From positions 753,501-817,500 of the forward strand of contig CATNEN010000035.1 of NCBI GenBank assembly GCA_950097015.1: a DNA stretch of 64,000 nt. Direction: 5' to 3'. Both the position numbers and the translations under genes were made by a program. Source of the DNA: Macrostomum hystrix (taxonomy: Eukaryota; Platyhelminthes; Macrostomidae). Positions 34,668-47,251 of this stretch are shown here, in pieces; positions within the stretch are counted from its first letter, which is position 1, and each line of letters opens with the position of its first letter. Under the pieces are notes generated by a model that ran no database searches, had not been told where the DNA came from, and was given only the letters and a program-made list of their open reading frames with translations.

Positions 34668-36135
34668 ACTATGACAGTTGCTTCGATTCTAAATAAACAC
34701 TGTTGCTTTGATTCTAAATAAACACTGTTGCTTCGATTCTAAATAAACACTGTTGCTTCGATTCTAAATAAACACTGTTGCTTCGATTCTAAATAAACAC
34801 TGTTGCTTCGATTCTAAATAAACACTGTTGCTTCGATTCTAAATAAACACTGTTGCTTCGATTCTAAATAAACACTGTTGCTTCGATTCTAAATAAACAC
34901 TGTTGCTTCGATTCTAAATAAACACTGTTGCTTCGATTCTAAATAAACACTGTTACTTCGATTCTAAATAAACACTGTTGCTTCGATTCTAAATAAACAC
35001 TGTTACTTCGATTCTAAATAAACACTGTTACTTCGATTCTAAAACACTGTTGCTTCGATTCTAAATAAACACTGTTGCTTCGATTCTAAATAAACACTGT
35101 TGCTTCGATTCTAAATAAACACTGTTGCTTCGATTCTAAATAAACACTGTTACTTCGATTCTAAATAAACACTGTTGCTTCGATTCTAAATAAACACTGT
35201 TACTTCGATTCTAAAACACTGTTGCTTCGATTCTAAATAAACACTGTTACTTCGATTCTAAAACACTGTTGCTTCGATTCTAAATAAACACTGTTGCTTC
35301 GATTCTAAATAAACAGTTACTTCGATTCTAAATAAACACTGTTGCTTCGATTCTAAATAAACACTGTTTCTTCGATTCTAAATAAACACTGTTGCTTTGA
35401 TTCTAAATAAACACTGTTACTTCGATTCTAAAACACTGTTGCTTTGATTCTAAATAAACACTGTTGCTTCTATTCTAAATAAACACTGTTGCTTCGATTC
35501 TAAATAAACACTGTTGCTTCGATTCTAAATAAACACTGTTGCTTCGATTCTAAATAAACACTGTTACTTCGATTCTAAATAAACACTGTTGCTTCGATTC
35601 TAAATAAACACTGTTTCTTCGATTCTAAATAAACACTGTTGCTTTGATTCTAAATAAACACTGTTACTTCGATTCTAAAACACTGTTGCTTTGATTCTAA
35701 ATAAACACTGTTGCTTCTATTCTAAATAAACACTGTTGCTTCGATTCTAAATAAACACTGTTGCTTCGATTCTAAATAAACACTGTTGCTTTGATTCTAA
35801 ATAAACACTGTTGCTTCTATTCTAAATAAACACTGTTGCTTCGATTCTAAATAAACACTGTTGCTTCGATTCTAAATAAACACTGTTGCTTCGATTCTAA
35901 ATAAACACTGTTGCTTCGATTCTAAATAAACACTGTTGCTTCGATTCTAAATAAACACTGTTGCTTCGATTCTAAATAAACACTGTTGCTTCGATTCTAA
36001 ATAAACACTGTTGCTTCGATTCTAAATAAACACTGTTGCTTCGATTCTAAATAAACACTGTTGCTTCGATTCTAAATAAACACTGTTGCTTCGATTCTAA
36101 ATAAACACTGTTGCTTCGATTCTAAATAAACACTG
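34668..36135. repeat. 25 bp minisatellite, about 58 copies
   Basis: The unit is tgttgcttcgattctaaata plus aacac. Variants have gcttt, gcttcta, ttact, or a short deletion giving ctaaaacac. Several multi-unit blocks recur in the same variant order, showing higher-order duplication. Nearly every full unit contains AATAAA on the plus strand. Confidence 0.95.
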
Positions 36136-36837
36136 ATCGCTTTTCCCCCTAAAGTTAGAACTGTTAATCTACACACAAATAAGCATTTTGTAAAAAAATG
36201 CAACAAAAATTTCGCTGCAAGCCGAGCAGCTACAGATTTAGCATCAAGCATAATAGTGCATTGCATCCTACTTGATATAAACTTACATAAAACTGCTGAT
36301 TCCTTTGAACTCTATGTACGAGCAGACTGAAAGCCGGTCGATCTAGTTAATTCTGAGCTTATTTGGATGATCCCAAAACTGTCCCAGGAAGCTGATATAC
36401 TGGCTCACAGTTCTCTCAACTCCACTTTGTCCAAACTCAAACCTTCGCTTGCAAGGCTGCTGAGGGAAAAAGTTGCCAAAGCCTTTCAGTTGCCATGGCG
36501 ACCAGGCAAAGCTGCCCTGTCCGGATAGCCAGCTTTTGTCTCTCCTCTCCCAACTGCTGTTGCAGGCCCTTCTCCCCCTCTTCCACTCTCTGCCCAGTTT
36601 TGGTGTTTCTTCTAACTCCAAAATGTCCCTATTAAGGCGTACTGCTCTAGACAACCCCAACAATCAGGGGTTGGCAAGCAAAACTGGACTGTACAAGCAG
36701 TCGGAGTGAGCATGGGTCTACAGAACATATCCATTAGACTTATTTGAAGTCTGTCAGAACTAATAACACCAATAGTATAATGGCGTTGTGCGCTGTATTC
36801 TCATCGAATGATCTTGTCTGGATGACGTGCCAAATGC
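36136..36837. other. Spacer between two minisatellites
   Basis: No supported gene. An X-box-like GTTGCCATGGCGAC lies at 36489-36502, one base off the RFX consensus. Confidence 0.4.
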
Positions 36838-37988
36838 CTCATGTCTGGATGATCTGATGGATGTCCTTAAATGACTCATTGCTAGATGTCTGGATGATCT
36901 GATGGATGTCCTTAAATGACTCATTGCTAGATGTCTGGACGATTAAAAGAATGTCCTTAAATGACTCATTGCTAGATGTCTGGATGATCAAAAGAATGTC
37001 CTTAAATGACTCATTGCTAGATGTCTGGATGATCAAAAGAATATCCTTGAATGACTCATTGCTAGATGTCTGGATGATTAAAAGAATGTCCTTAAATGAC
37101 TCATTGCTAGATGTCTGGATGATCAAAAGGATGTCATCGAATGACTCATTGCTAGATGTCTGGATGATCAAAAGGATGTCATCGAATGACTCATCGCTAG
37201 ATGTCCGGATGATCAAAAGGATGTCATCGAACGACTCATTGCTAGATGTCTGGATGATCAAAAGGATGTCATCGAATGACTCATCGCTAGATGTCTGGAT
37301 GATCAAAAGGATGTCATCGAATGACTCATTGCTAGATGTCTGGATGATCAAAAGGATGTCATCGAATGACTCATCGCTAGATGTCTGGATGATCAAAAGG
37401 ATGTCATCGAATGACTCATCGCTAGATGTCTGGATGATCAAAAGGATGTCATCGAACGACCCATTGCTAGATGTCTGGATGATCAAAAGGATGTCATCGA
37501 ATGACTCATCGCTAGATGTCTGGATGATCAAAAGGATGTCATCGAACGACTCATTGCTAGATGTCTGGATGATCAAAAGAATGTCCTTGAATGACTCATT
37601 GCTAGATGTCTGGATGATCAAAAGAATGTCCTTAAATGACTCATTGCTAGATGTCTGGATGATCAAAAGAATGTCCTCGAATAACTCATTGCTAGATGTC
37701 TGGATGATCAAAAGAATGTCCTTAAATGACTCATTACTAGATGTCTGGATGATCAAAAGAATGTCCTTGAATAACTCATTGCTAGATGTCTGGATGATCA
37801 AAAGGATGCCATCGAATGACTCATCGCTAGATGTCTGGATGATCAAAAGGATGTCATCGAATGACTCATCGCTAGATGTCTGGATGATCAAAAGGATGTC
37901 ATCGAACGACTCATTGCTAGATGTCTGGATGATCAAAAGGATGTCATCGAATGACTCATTGCTAGATGTCTGGATGATCAAAAGGATC
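36838..37988. repeat. 45 bp minisatellite, about 25 copies
   Basis: The unit is atgtctggatgatcaaaagg plus atgtcatcgaatgactcatt plus gctag, with a second subtype reading atgtccttaa. Most units hold TGACTCA. Because 45 is a multiple of three and no unit has a stop in two of the frames, long ORFs appear on both strands. These are not treated as genes. Confidence 0.95.
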
Positions 37989-37989
37989 T

Positions 37990-38740
37990 CATTGGATGAC
38001 ATCAATGGGACATAAAATATAGTAAAAACGCGCATAACAGCAAAAATGATTCGATGTAGACCGAAAATAATCGCAATATATTATCGAGGCCAACAGCAAT
38101 TTATTTTTGCGCTGTCGTATATTCGTAGTATATTATAAACGACAGTTCACACCTAACGTCAAAGAAAAATATTGCTCAAACTATGAACGAAATTCAGAAA
38201 TGAATCTGTGGAACATTAATGTGTTTGTCAACAAAAACGTGCTCAACGAATAGCGACTTTAAAACAGGGCAAAGAAGAGCGCTGCGAGTCACAACTCTGT
38301 AACAAATGAGAGGGCTACAGATTGATAATAGTTGAACATGGCTGGAATAATGATTACAGCTGGAATGAGCACAGTAAGAAAGTCATGCTTTCGATAAGAT
38401 ACAGAGACTGACGGCTAGTATAACGAGTATAAGCTGAGTATAATGAGACAGCAAGGTATCAAAGCATAAGACTATGACATATCGGACAGAAAATAGGTTC
38501 ATCAAGAAGTACAAGTTACAATGAGAGTTTTGCATTGCACCAGCAACGACCTTGATCGCTTAGGGATTAGGTTAAACAGTGGGGTTGACTTGCAGCTGAA
38601 TCAATTGCAGAAAAAAAGCAATTCGGTACTAACACACGTAACATGGGTATCAGTATATACTCAAAGATTTCAGCCATATAGAAGTGACGTTTGAGTAATT
38701 GCAAATTTACTGCTTTAAGCAAAAAATACAATCAAATTTG
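37990..38740. other. Spacer, no recognised feature
   Basis: AT-rich sequence with no ORF, RNA or array identified. Confidence 0.4.
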
Positions 38741-39103
38741 ACATCTCTCAGACAGGCATATGACTGACAACCCACAGATCTCTCAGACAGGCATATGAAT
38801 GACAACCCACAGATCTCTCAGACAGGCATATGAATGACAACCCACAGATCTCTCAGACAGGCATATGACTGACAACCCACAGATCTCTCAGACAGGCATA
38901 TGACTGACAACCCACAGATCTCTCAGACAGGCATATGACTGACAACCCACAGATCTCTCAGACAGGCATATGAATGACAACCCACAGATCTCTCAGACAG
39001 GCATATGAATGACAACCCACAGATCTCTCAGACAGGCATATGAATGACAACCCACAGATCTCTCAGACAGGCATATGACTGACAACCCACAGATCTCTCA
39101 AAG
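38741..39103. repeat. 35 bp minisatellite, about 10 copies
   Basis: The unit is agatctctcagacaggcata plus tgactgacaacccac, varying at one a/c position (gact or gaat). It ends about 50 bp from the MRAS stop codon, in the likely MRAS 3' UTR or flank. Confidence 0.93.
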
Positions 39104-39151
39104 CCGAATGTAAAGGTGTTTGGCTTGCCGACAGTTCCCAATCAGGAAGGG

Positions 39152-41559
39152 TTACATAATCTCACACTTGACTCTATTCTGTTTGCCGCGCTTCTTGTCC
39201 TTCTTGGCTTGCTCCCTTGGCTGGCTGCAGATGTTGCGCACAACGGAGTTGAAGGCCTCGTCTACGTTGAACGGCGGATCTTTGGCGCTGGTCTCGATGT
39301 ACTGGATCTGAGGAGCAACGAGAAATTTAGCGACAATAGTTTAGACATTTTTAGTTAGATTTTTCTTAATACCTAATTTCTTGCGACTTGAATGACTACT
39401 GAAAGTAGAGCAGATAGCTGAATTCTCCCGCTTAGTAAAAATATAACGTATCAATTACATAAAATTGCAACATGAAAGTTATAATCAGCTACCAGAAGAT
39501 GTTTTGCGATAATAACCCAGACAACAGCCAGGCACACTAATTGATAAAGGGACGTTGTCTTCCTCGAGTTCAAAAACACGAATAAAAGAAATGGAGCAGT
39601 TAAGAACTCGGCCTAATGCCACTCCACAGCAATCTACGAGCTCGTAATATCCATTTTGCATAGAATTTCCTAATGGACTGGTGATAAAACAGAAATCAAC
39701 GAGATAAGTAGAGTTACAAAATCTATGGATTAGCTGCAAATAGGCGGGTAGCAAATAGGCCGGCTATAGAGCAGTTGGATTAGCTCGGACTTCTCAACCA
39801 AATTAAGAAAGTAGAGGCGGCCCGCTTTAGTCGCTATCTTAATACTATGAAAGGAAAATAGGCTTGATAGCCTTAATGTCTATAGTCGATACTGCAAAAG
39901 GACACGAACAGAGCAGAACTTCATAGAGACATGGCTGTCGGCCCAGGGGCCCTGGAGAGACTTATTCTATGAACTGTACTTAATCAAGTAGGAAATCTAT
40001 TTTTAGAAACAGTTTAAACTGCCAGAGTAGAGATTGCGTATCCAGGGTAAACAGACTGGCTGACGCACGTTCGGTTCTCAGGACTGCGCTCGCTCATTTT
40101 TACAACATTTGTATGTGATTCTCTCTGCTAATGCGTATAAGAGAACTCCTTTTCCCAGGGACATGGCGACATAGGCGCCATCGGTGGACAGAAATAGAAC
40201 GCATGTAGTCACCATCCCTCACCCCCGGCATGCTTCACTAGAGTCACGTGAAGCTAGAGAGTGCACATTACGATTGCAAGCAAGGCCACCTCGCAGTCTG
40301 CCCTGTCCCGGTCGAAGCTGGTCACTGGCCAGTTTGTCTCTCTGTCTGTATGTCCGTCTGTCTGCCTACCCGCTCTGTTATTTCTTTCTTAATTGAGAAG
40401 TCGCACTCTGAACTCTGGTGTAACGTAGATCGAAGGCTTGACGCATTGGCCTCGTGCGTCAGTCCGCATCCGTGTGTGATTAGTTTAATTAGTTTAAAAT
40501 AGCCTAATTGGGACACAAACAGTTCATATGTAAATCAGTGCCTGTCAGGGCGGCGAGGTGCTTATCAATATACACAAACAGCGCTTGCACAGCCGATTCG
40601 TATATAAATTAGTTTTGGGTCCGATAACCCAAATTAGAAGGCCGACCCGTAAGCACCGGACGTAAAGCATATCAACCTGTCATGAACTCGCACAGATCTC
40701 ACTTTATCAACTGACCAAGTCAGCATTTCAAAGCATCCGCATAAAACAAGGCATACAAAATCGCATGATTTTAACCTGAGGCCATTCACCTTGAGCTGGT
40801 TAGCCAGGCTCTTTCCCTCCTCTTCGAAAACCCTCCGCATGTGCACCAGGTCGACTTTGTTGGCCACAAGCACCATGGGATAACTGTCACGATCTTTAAC
40901 CCGCAGAATCTGCGTATGAAAATGTCGAATGTCTTCGAAGCTTTTGCGGTCGGTGACAGAGTACACTAGCAGGAAGCCGTCGCCTTTTCTCATGTACTGC
41001 TCGCGCATCGCCGAGAACTCCTCTTGACCTGCGGAATAAGAGCGGCGAAGAGCTTGTATGACCACTGCGGGGATTTGGGTATCTGGGAATGTGGGTGGCC
41101 GCATCTGGGGATCTTGGAATGTGGGTGGCCGCATCTGAGGATCTGGGAATGTGGGTGGCCGCATCTGGGGATCTTGGAATGTGGGTGGCCACATCTGAGG
41201 ATCTGGGAATGTGGGTGGCTGCATCTGATGATCTGCGAATGTAGTTGGCTGCATCTGGGGTTTTGGGAATGTGTGTTGCCACATCTAGGGATCTGGGAAT
41301 GAATCTTAGAACAAACTAACAGATAGATTAGAAATAATAATTACTGACCTGCTGTATCTAGGACATCCAGTAGACACCAATCATTGTCAATCATCTTGTA
41401 CTGAATATATGAGTCTTCTATTGTTGGATCATAGTCTTGCACAAACATCTTTTGAAAGAACTGGATAGTTAGTGCACTCTTACCAACTCCACCATTGCCA
41501 ACAACCACTAGCTTAAATGTGTTAGCTGCATCATCGCCATTTGGCGGGTGAACTACCAT
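39152..41559 (-). CDS. MRAS: M-Ras/R-Ras-type small GTPase, three coding exons
   Basis: Minus-strand exons 41349-41559, 40790-41028 and 39152-39307 give 201 residues, near the roughly 208 of M-Ras, with all junctions GT/AG and in frame. Motifs: P-loop GNGGVGKS, switch [15 protein letters not shown] switch II, NKVD, ETSAK, and a C-terminal CEIM CaaX box after a Lys/Arg-rich tail. These predict a prenylated, membrane-anchored GTP switch. [18 protein letters not shown] and [19 protein letters not shown] fit M-Ras better than H-Ras or Rap. M-Ras activates SHOC2-PP1/RAF signalling in other animals. A splice acceptor just before the ATG (exon would start at 41565) predicts an upstream non-coding exon, possibly at the GTAAGT donor near 44194. 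The first intron is mostly minisatellite. Confidence 0.93.
39308..40789 (-). other. MRAS second coding intron
   Basis: A 1.48 kb intron with no embedded gene or array recognised. Confidence 0.6.
41069..41300. repeat. 30 bp minisatellite in MRAS intron, about 8 copies
   Basis: The unit is ggatcttggaatgtgggtgg plus ccgcatctgg, alternating gatctt and gatctg forms. It fills most of the 320 bp intron between 41029 and 41348. Confidence 0.92.
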
Positions 41560-41565
41560 TCTAGA

Positions 41566-44500
41566 CTGGAAATGAGTAGTAGGAGCAAAGAAGCTTTAAG
41601 TAAATGCTGTAGAAAATAGCAAAGGTGTAACTACCTACTAAATCAGTTATTTGGACTATTTTTCATATCAGACACATGCTAATTTATATTTATATCATTT
41701 ATTTAGTCATTTTTTCTTTAGCTTCATTCCCAGTTTTCTATTTTGCCCCAAGGAAAAATATAACACTAGTTTTTTGTTAAAATTGCTAGCCTATTTAAAG
41801 ATAAGAAGATAGAAAAGCAAATCTTTTTGCCGCATTTCAAAATTTCCAAAAATGTGTAGAAAACTTTGTCTAGATCATTTTAATGACCTAGAAGCAAATG
41901 ACAAAATGCTAAGAAAAAAATATGTTGGATTTTAGTAACATTTTTATCAATGTTGAAATGACTTATGTTTCATAATCACATAGTAAATACTTTGAAAACT
42001 ATGTCTATACTACTCATAAAATAATTGACTAAAAAAGCAATGAGAAAGCTAGAGTAAACAAATTATTCAATAACTTAATATTGCTTTAATAATTTAAATA
42101 ATCAAATATTAGAAATAAAAAATAGTTGCAATAGCCATGCAAACAATTGATTTTTAAAAGCAATATTTATGTGAATAACATATTGTCATAGGAAATTATT
42201 AAACCACTAGACCCTGCTCTTTAAAAAATAGCTTTTGGTAATTCATTATTAAAAATATATATTATTGCACAGCAGACAGACAGCATATACATACAACAGA
42301 TTTGGAAATTATATATTAATTAGACTTATTATAAATTTGGAAATTGTGTTGAAGTACTCCCAAATAAGCTAAACAAACAATGCCAACAGATCAAGAATAA
42401 TATATTGTACTTCTTGTAATTGTACTAAAATATTATACTGAACTACTTAGTACTAAACTAAGTAGTTCAGAAACTAGAAGTACTACTCTTTGCAAATACT
42501 TTCAAGAGATCCCACCTCACCGCGCTACAAGACATGAAGGTGTGCCAGCTGACCCTGGATTTAAAAGTCAAATATGCGCCATTTATAATCAAACACGTGA
42601 TAAAGCAAAAGTTTTTTTTATTATTTTAAGTTATTATCCACAAATGCAAATGTTACGTACTAATTCTTGTTTCTAAAAAATAATCCAACTGAATTGTTTT
42701 TTGCTGTAAATATTTTAAGCGCTGTTTATAATTTGATTTGTTTTCAAGCCGTTTGAATTTCTTAAAAGAGATATTCTCTAATTTAGCCTTCTGATTTCCT
42801 ATCCAGAATGCATTTTAGATGCTACTTTTTATCTTTTAAAGTTTATTAGACCCTTTGCTTTGCCGATTTCCTCGTTCTTTTGTATATTTTACATATAACT
42901 CTCTCAATCATACAAGCCAAATATTATACTAAATATATGAGTGAAGGAATGAAGCAATATTTTTATTGTTTTAGTAACATTATTCAATATTTACCTAAAT
43001 TGCATCAATCGAGATTGTTTAAACTTTTTCAGGCTAAATACACAAAAAATGACCGTGACAAAGATCACAAATCACGGATCAATGGTCCGTAACTGACCTG
43101 CAGCACTGTCTGTAACTGGTGGAGTTTGGTGCATGACAACAAAGTCTGCGATGCTGATTGGAATATAAATATAAAATTAGCAAGTGCAGGACTACAGAGT
43201 ACGATTGATACTATCGATCTAATTAAGAATCAATGGTCGCTATGAAATCGTGGATGATCTGCAGTTCTGAGAGAGCCTGAATGAAAGCTCACACAAAAAC
43301 TAGCATCTAATTTATTCAAGGCCTCCTAAACATATCGTGCACCCGTGCTGAAGTCGGAACATAAACATTACATTAGTCAGCAATACTATCGTAAAAAGTG
43401 GGGAAATAGGCTAGACAAACCTACTTAAGTTATTAAGAGGTTTTTACTATAAATATTTTCTAACACCGCGGGGGTCGGTGTCCGACCATTCAGTCAATAA
43501 GTAGCAGCGGCTGAAATAAAATGTTACAGCAGTGAACTTGATGTAGGCGAGATCCGATGGCGCGCTGTTCCACGGAATTCCCAATAGAAAAATAACAGAG
43601 ACAGATTGAATCCCAATTCAGGTGATTAAATTTGAGTTGATTAATTCTTTTGCTCGATTGATTAACTTTAAGTCTCTCACTTTAAAACCGCCTTAACAAT
43701 GTAAATTTATGCTCTTCGATGATTTACACGATATGGAATATGAATAAGCTTGACAAATTGAACATAGTAAAATAAATATGCGTGCGCACAAGTAAGATGA
43801 GAGGTTATGAGGATAGAGAAGGTAGATGACCATATAAAAAATAGTATAAATATTATTCCTGAGCTTGCCTAATTCCGCGCCTACTCTGAAACTGAGGCCA
43901 CCAATGGTCTGCGGTTTCTGCGAAGGTCCGACAAATCCTATCGGTACCTCTCTTTTGCCACGGTGAGATCGGTGAGATCCTCGGGCTCGAGGTCGCGTAC
44001 TCAACAGAACCACCAGTGCCTATCTAGACCGCGCACGCCGACAACAATCCCTCTAGGCGACCAGCACTGATTGAACGTTTCGTCAGCGAGACTATAACTG
44101 CGGTCGGGAGGGGAATCAGGAGAAGGAATCGGGCTGATCACACGTTTACAAATGCACGGCTTCGCACACATGGCGGCATTGCTCTATACTTACCGATGAA
44201 ATGAGAGCGGAGTAGATTCGGTGAAACAGAAGGATGGAAGGGTGAGTGACAGGCGTTTTTTAGTCACAACAATACATAAGATCAAGCGGCCCGGCCGGGG
44301 TCATTGTCCGGCCGTTCGGGGCAGAAACAAAAGTTTAGAATTTTAGAACTAGTTGCGGGGTGGGTGAGCCAGTGATTTTCAAGGTGAATGGGTTCAAGGT
44401 GAACCCATCCTTGATAAGATTGAGTACCAACTGCACACACTAAAAACGACCTTTTTTTCAAATTCTCACTGTGGCCATTTCAGAACGCTTTTCAGAAATG

Positions 44501-45133
44501 CGGTTTTCGCTAAAAGGTGTCAAACACCTAGGCCTTTTAGGACAAGTATGTTTCGTTGTCAAGGACGCGCAGTTTGGTTGCTATGCCAACGAAAAACGTT
44601 TTTTCGAGTTGCTCGGAAATTTTGATATTGAAAAATAATGATAGAGTACATGGTTTCGCCTAATGCTCCACATCAACGTATGCGGAAATTTATAAGCTAC
44701 AATGGTGTAATAATGATTTTTAGTAAATTTGCACTTTTGTGCATCAAAAAGTAAAACAAACTGCCTTCTAAGGCTTAGTGTCCCATGTTTCTACAATCAT
44801 CTGGATGTTGCCTAAATTACTGTTGGTTTCAGTTTGTTTTTAGTGCACTGTCACGCTTTTTTGGCTTCATAGTTCAAAAACGTGTTTTTGGTCCTTTGCA
44901 GAACACACGCGGGTATGAAATGGCTGAAGCGATTCATAATTAAATATTATATTGCGTATTAATAAGGACGATCTTCCATATAAATTAAGTAAATCCAATT
45001 TCAATCTGCCTAATCAAATATATAGGCTGCACAATCAAACTGCATAGGAAAATCATCGCTATCGATCGACTACCCCTTGGTCCTAGCTAGCTCACCCATC
45101 CCGCCATTCAGAGCACATGTCTGCAATTATATC
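41566..45133. other. AT-rich region upstream of MRAS
   Basis: No coding gene is supported. On the minus strand a strong donor (TCG|GTAAGTAT) at 44194 could end a non-coding first exon of MRAS. An imperfect X-box-like GTTGCTATGCCAAC is at 44577-44590. Confidence 0.35.
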
Positions 45134-46667
45134 TTTTGTCAGGCTATCTCAGCGAATGGGCATTCAAACTCAGCCAGCCCCATCTTGTCACTGCGGTTTT
45201 TTTACTGAAGCTGCTAATTTTTACCATAGACATGCATTTTAAGACCATGCTATCTCAGCTTGGGACGAGCAATCTCAGATAGAAGACGCTTGATCTCCGC
45301 GTGGACGGAAGGACAGGATATTGGTCTAGCCGCTACAATTCTTGGCATCAAATTGAAAACCGCTCGCCACATCATTGCCACTTTTGAAGCTACAGGTCGG
45401 ATTGATGCTCTTCAGCGTGGAGGCCGGAAGATTGGCTTGCAAGCTGGACGACGAGATGCGCCAAGTGCTCATCGGTGTAACACACTAAAAGTGGGGAACG
45501 AACCTCGCGCTGGCAGACCGAGACCGGTTTCTGGCTTGTTTGCCTTCGTCAGTCAGCCATAGCCACATGCAGTCCTCTCCCACCACTCTTAGTGTGCACA
45601 GAAGTCTCTTTTAAGCTTGCCATTTTATGGCGATATTTTTTAGTGTTATGTGAGAGTTTTGCAGCCAAGTCTTTGCTTTTCTACTTTTCTCAGTAGTCTG
45701 AATTGTATCTCTCACAATCGGCCTCTTAAATGAAAATCCGATGGCGACACTGAAAGCATTGCAGACTAATCTCGCTGCTCAGCTTCCAGACAAGCCACCG
45801 GTCTCCATTAAGACAATAGCCAGAGCTCTGGATGGAGCCCTGTATACATTTAAGATTGCCACTAAGAACTGCGACTTTCGATTGAGCGCGAACTCTCCCG
45901 CGGTGATAGAGAAGCGACGCGAGTATGCGCTACTCATGGCGGGACTGCAACTGGATACGGTGGTAATCTATATAGACGAGACGGGGTACAACCTCTGGAC
46001 GCGCAGATGACAGGGAAGGTCGCGACGGGGTCAGCCAGTGAGACGTCGTTGCCCAACACAGAGGGGTCCAAATCTTTCCATCTGTCTGGCCGTGTCATCT
46101 GCACTTGGGTTGGTGAAGAGTGAGTTTTTCAGAGGAGCCAGACAAAGGAGAGGTTTCAACAATTCATCAATGACCTCGTGGAGCAAGTCATCCCGGAAAT
46201 CGGCAACGCGAGAGTCGTCATAGTCTGCGATGGTCCAAGCTTTCATCGCGGTGTGACAGTGCCGGAGCAGCACCGCCATCAGTTTGAAATTCAGCTGCTG
46301 CCCGCTTACTCGCCGTTTCTCAACCCGTGTGAGATGGCTCATAGTGCAGTGAAGGCTTCGATCAAGCTGCAGCTCGCTGACCCCGCACTGGTGGAGGAAG
46401 AAGCTGGTGGCCGACCTGATGGAGTCACCTGTTTTCTGTTACCCTGTTTTTCTCTTGTAAATAGACTGTTTAAAAATGTTAACAAAACTTTAGACAGAAT
46501 AACATAGAACTTATATGTTGGCTGAGATTGCTCGTCCCAAGCTGAGATAGCATGGTCTTAAAATGCATGTCTATGGTAAAAATTAGCTGCTTCAGTAAAA
46601 AAACCGCAGTGACAAGATGGGCTGGCTGAGTTTGAATGCCCATAGGCTGAGATAGCCTGACAAAATT
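45134..46667 (+). mobile_element. IS630/Tc1-like DDE transposon with about 146 bp inverted repeats, broken
   Basis: Near-identical inverted repeats at 45134-45278 and 46522-46667 frame a plus-strand transposase remnant. Parts in order: a helix-turn-helix start (45260-45562, GLAATILGIKLKTARHII); a second piece from about 45741 with the first catalytic aspartate in YIDETGYNLW; and, in another frame, VCDGPSFHRG with the second aspartate and LLPAYSPFLNPCE with the catalytic glutamate, about 33 residues later. An in-frame TGA near 46008 and a frameshift near 46140 break it. The exact target duplication could not be fixed. Confidence 0.85.
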
Positions 46668-47251
46668 GCTATACTACGCTCGTAGTTTAGAACTTATAGA
46701 GTCTAATAAAAAGTTTAGAACTTTGGCTATATTATTTATTATAGCTAATTACAGTAAAATCAAGAATCAAGAAGTTTTGCAGATCAATAAGAAATAGTGC
46801 GGCAAAAGATTTTTATGCTTCTTGACAACTTCTTTTATACCGGAATAGAGAACTGACGCGAATTCTGGACCTCTGTTTCACATCACACAGTGCAGCTGAG
46901 GGAATTCCGAAGCACCCGCGTTGTCGTGAAAGTATAATGCACAAATAATTTGCAGCGACCTATTAGACAAAATAGTAAGTCCTAGAAGAAATACTAGAAG
47001 TAACCACAGAAAAAACAAAGATAGACGCAAACGATTAAAAATATTTTACGAATCGGAAAGTAAATTTTGCTTATAAAATTGCAAGCGCGAATAGCTATTG
47101 TTGTAAGCACGAGCTAATCGCTAAACCCCAAAACGGAGCTTCAAAAGACACGCACCTCGATATTACTGTGCATATACGAGCGCAAATGTTAGAGTATCAA
47201 TTTTATCAAAGATTCGCATAGCTTCTTCGTCCACTGCATCAATCCAAAAGC
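46668..47251. other. Spacer 3' of the glycosyltransferase gene
   Basis: No feature recognised. It would include the 3' UTR of the minus-strand gene. Confidence 0.35.

Noticed and set aside
43693-44013. 106-codon minus-strand ORF upstream of MRAS
   Set aside because: No family features and no splice link to MRAS coding exons.
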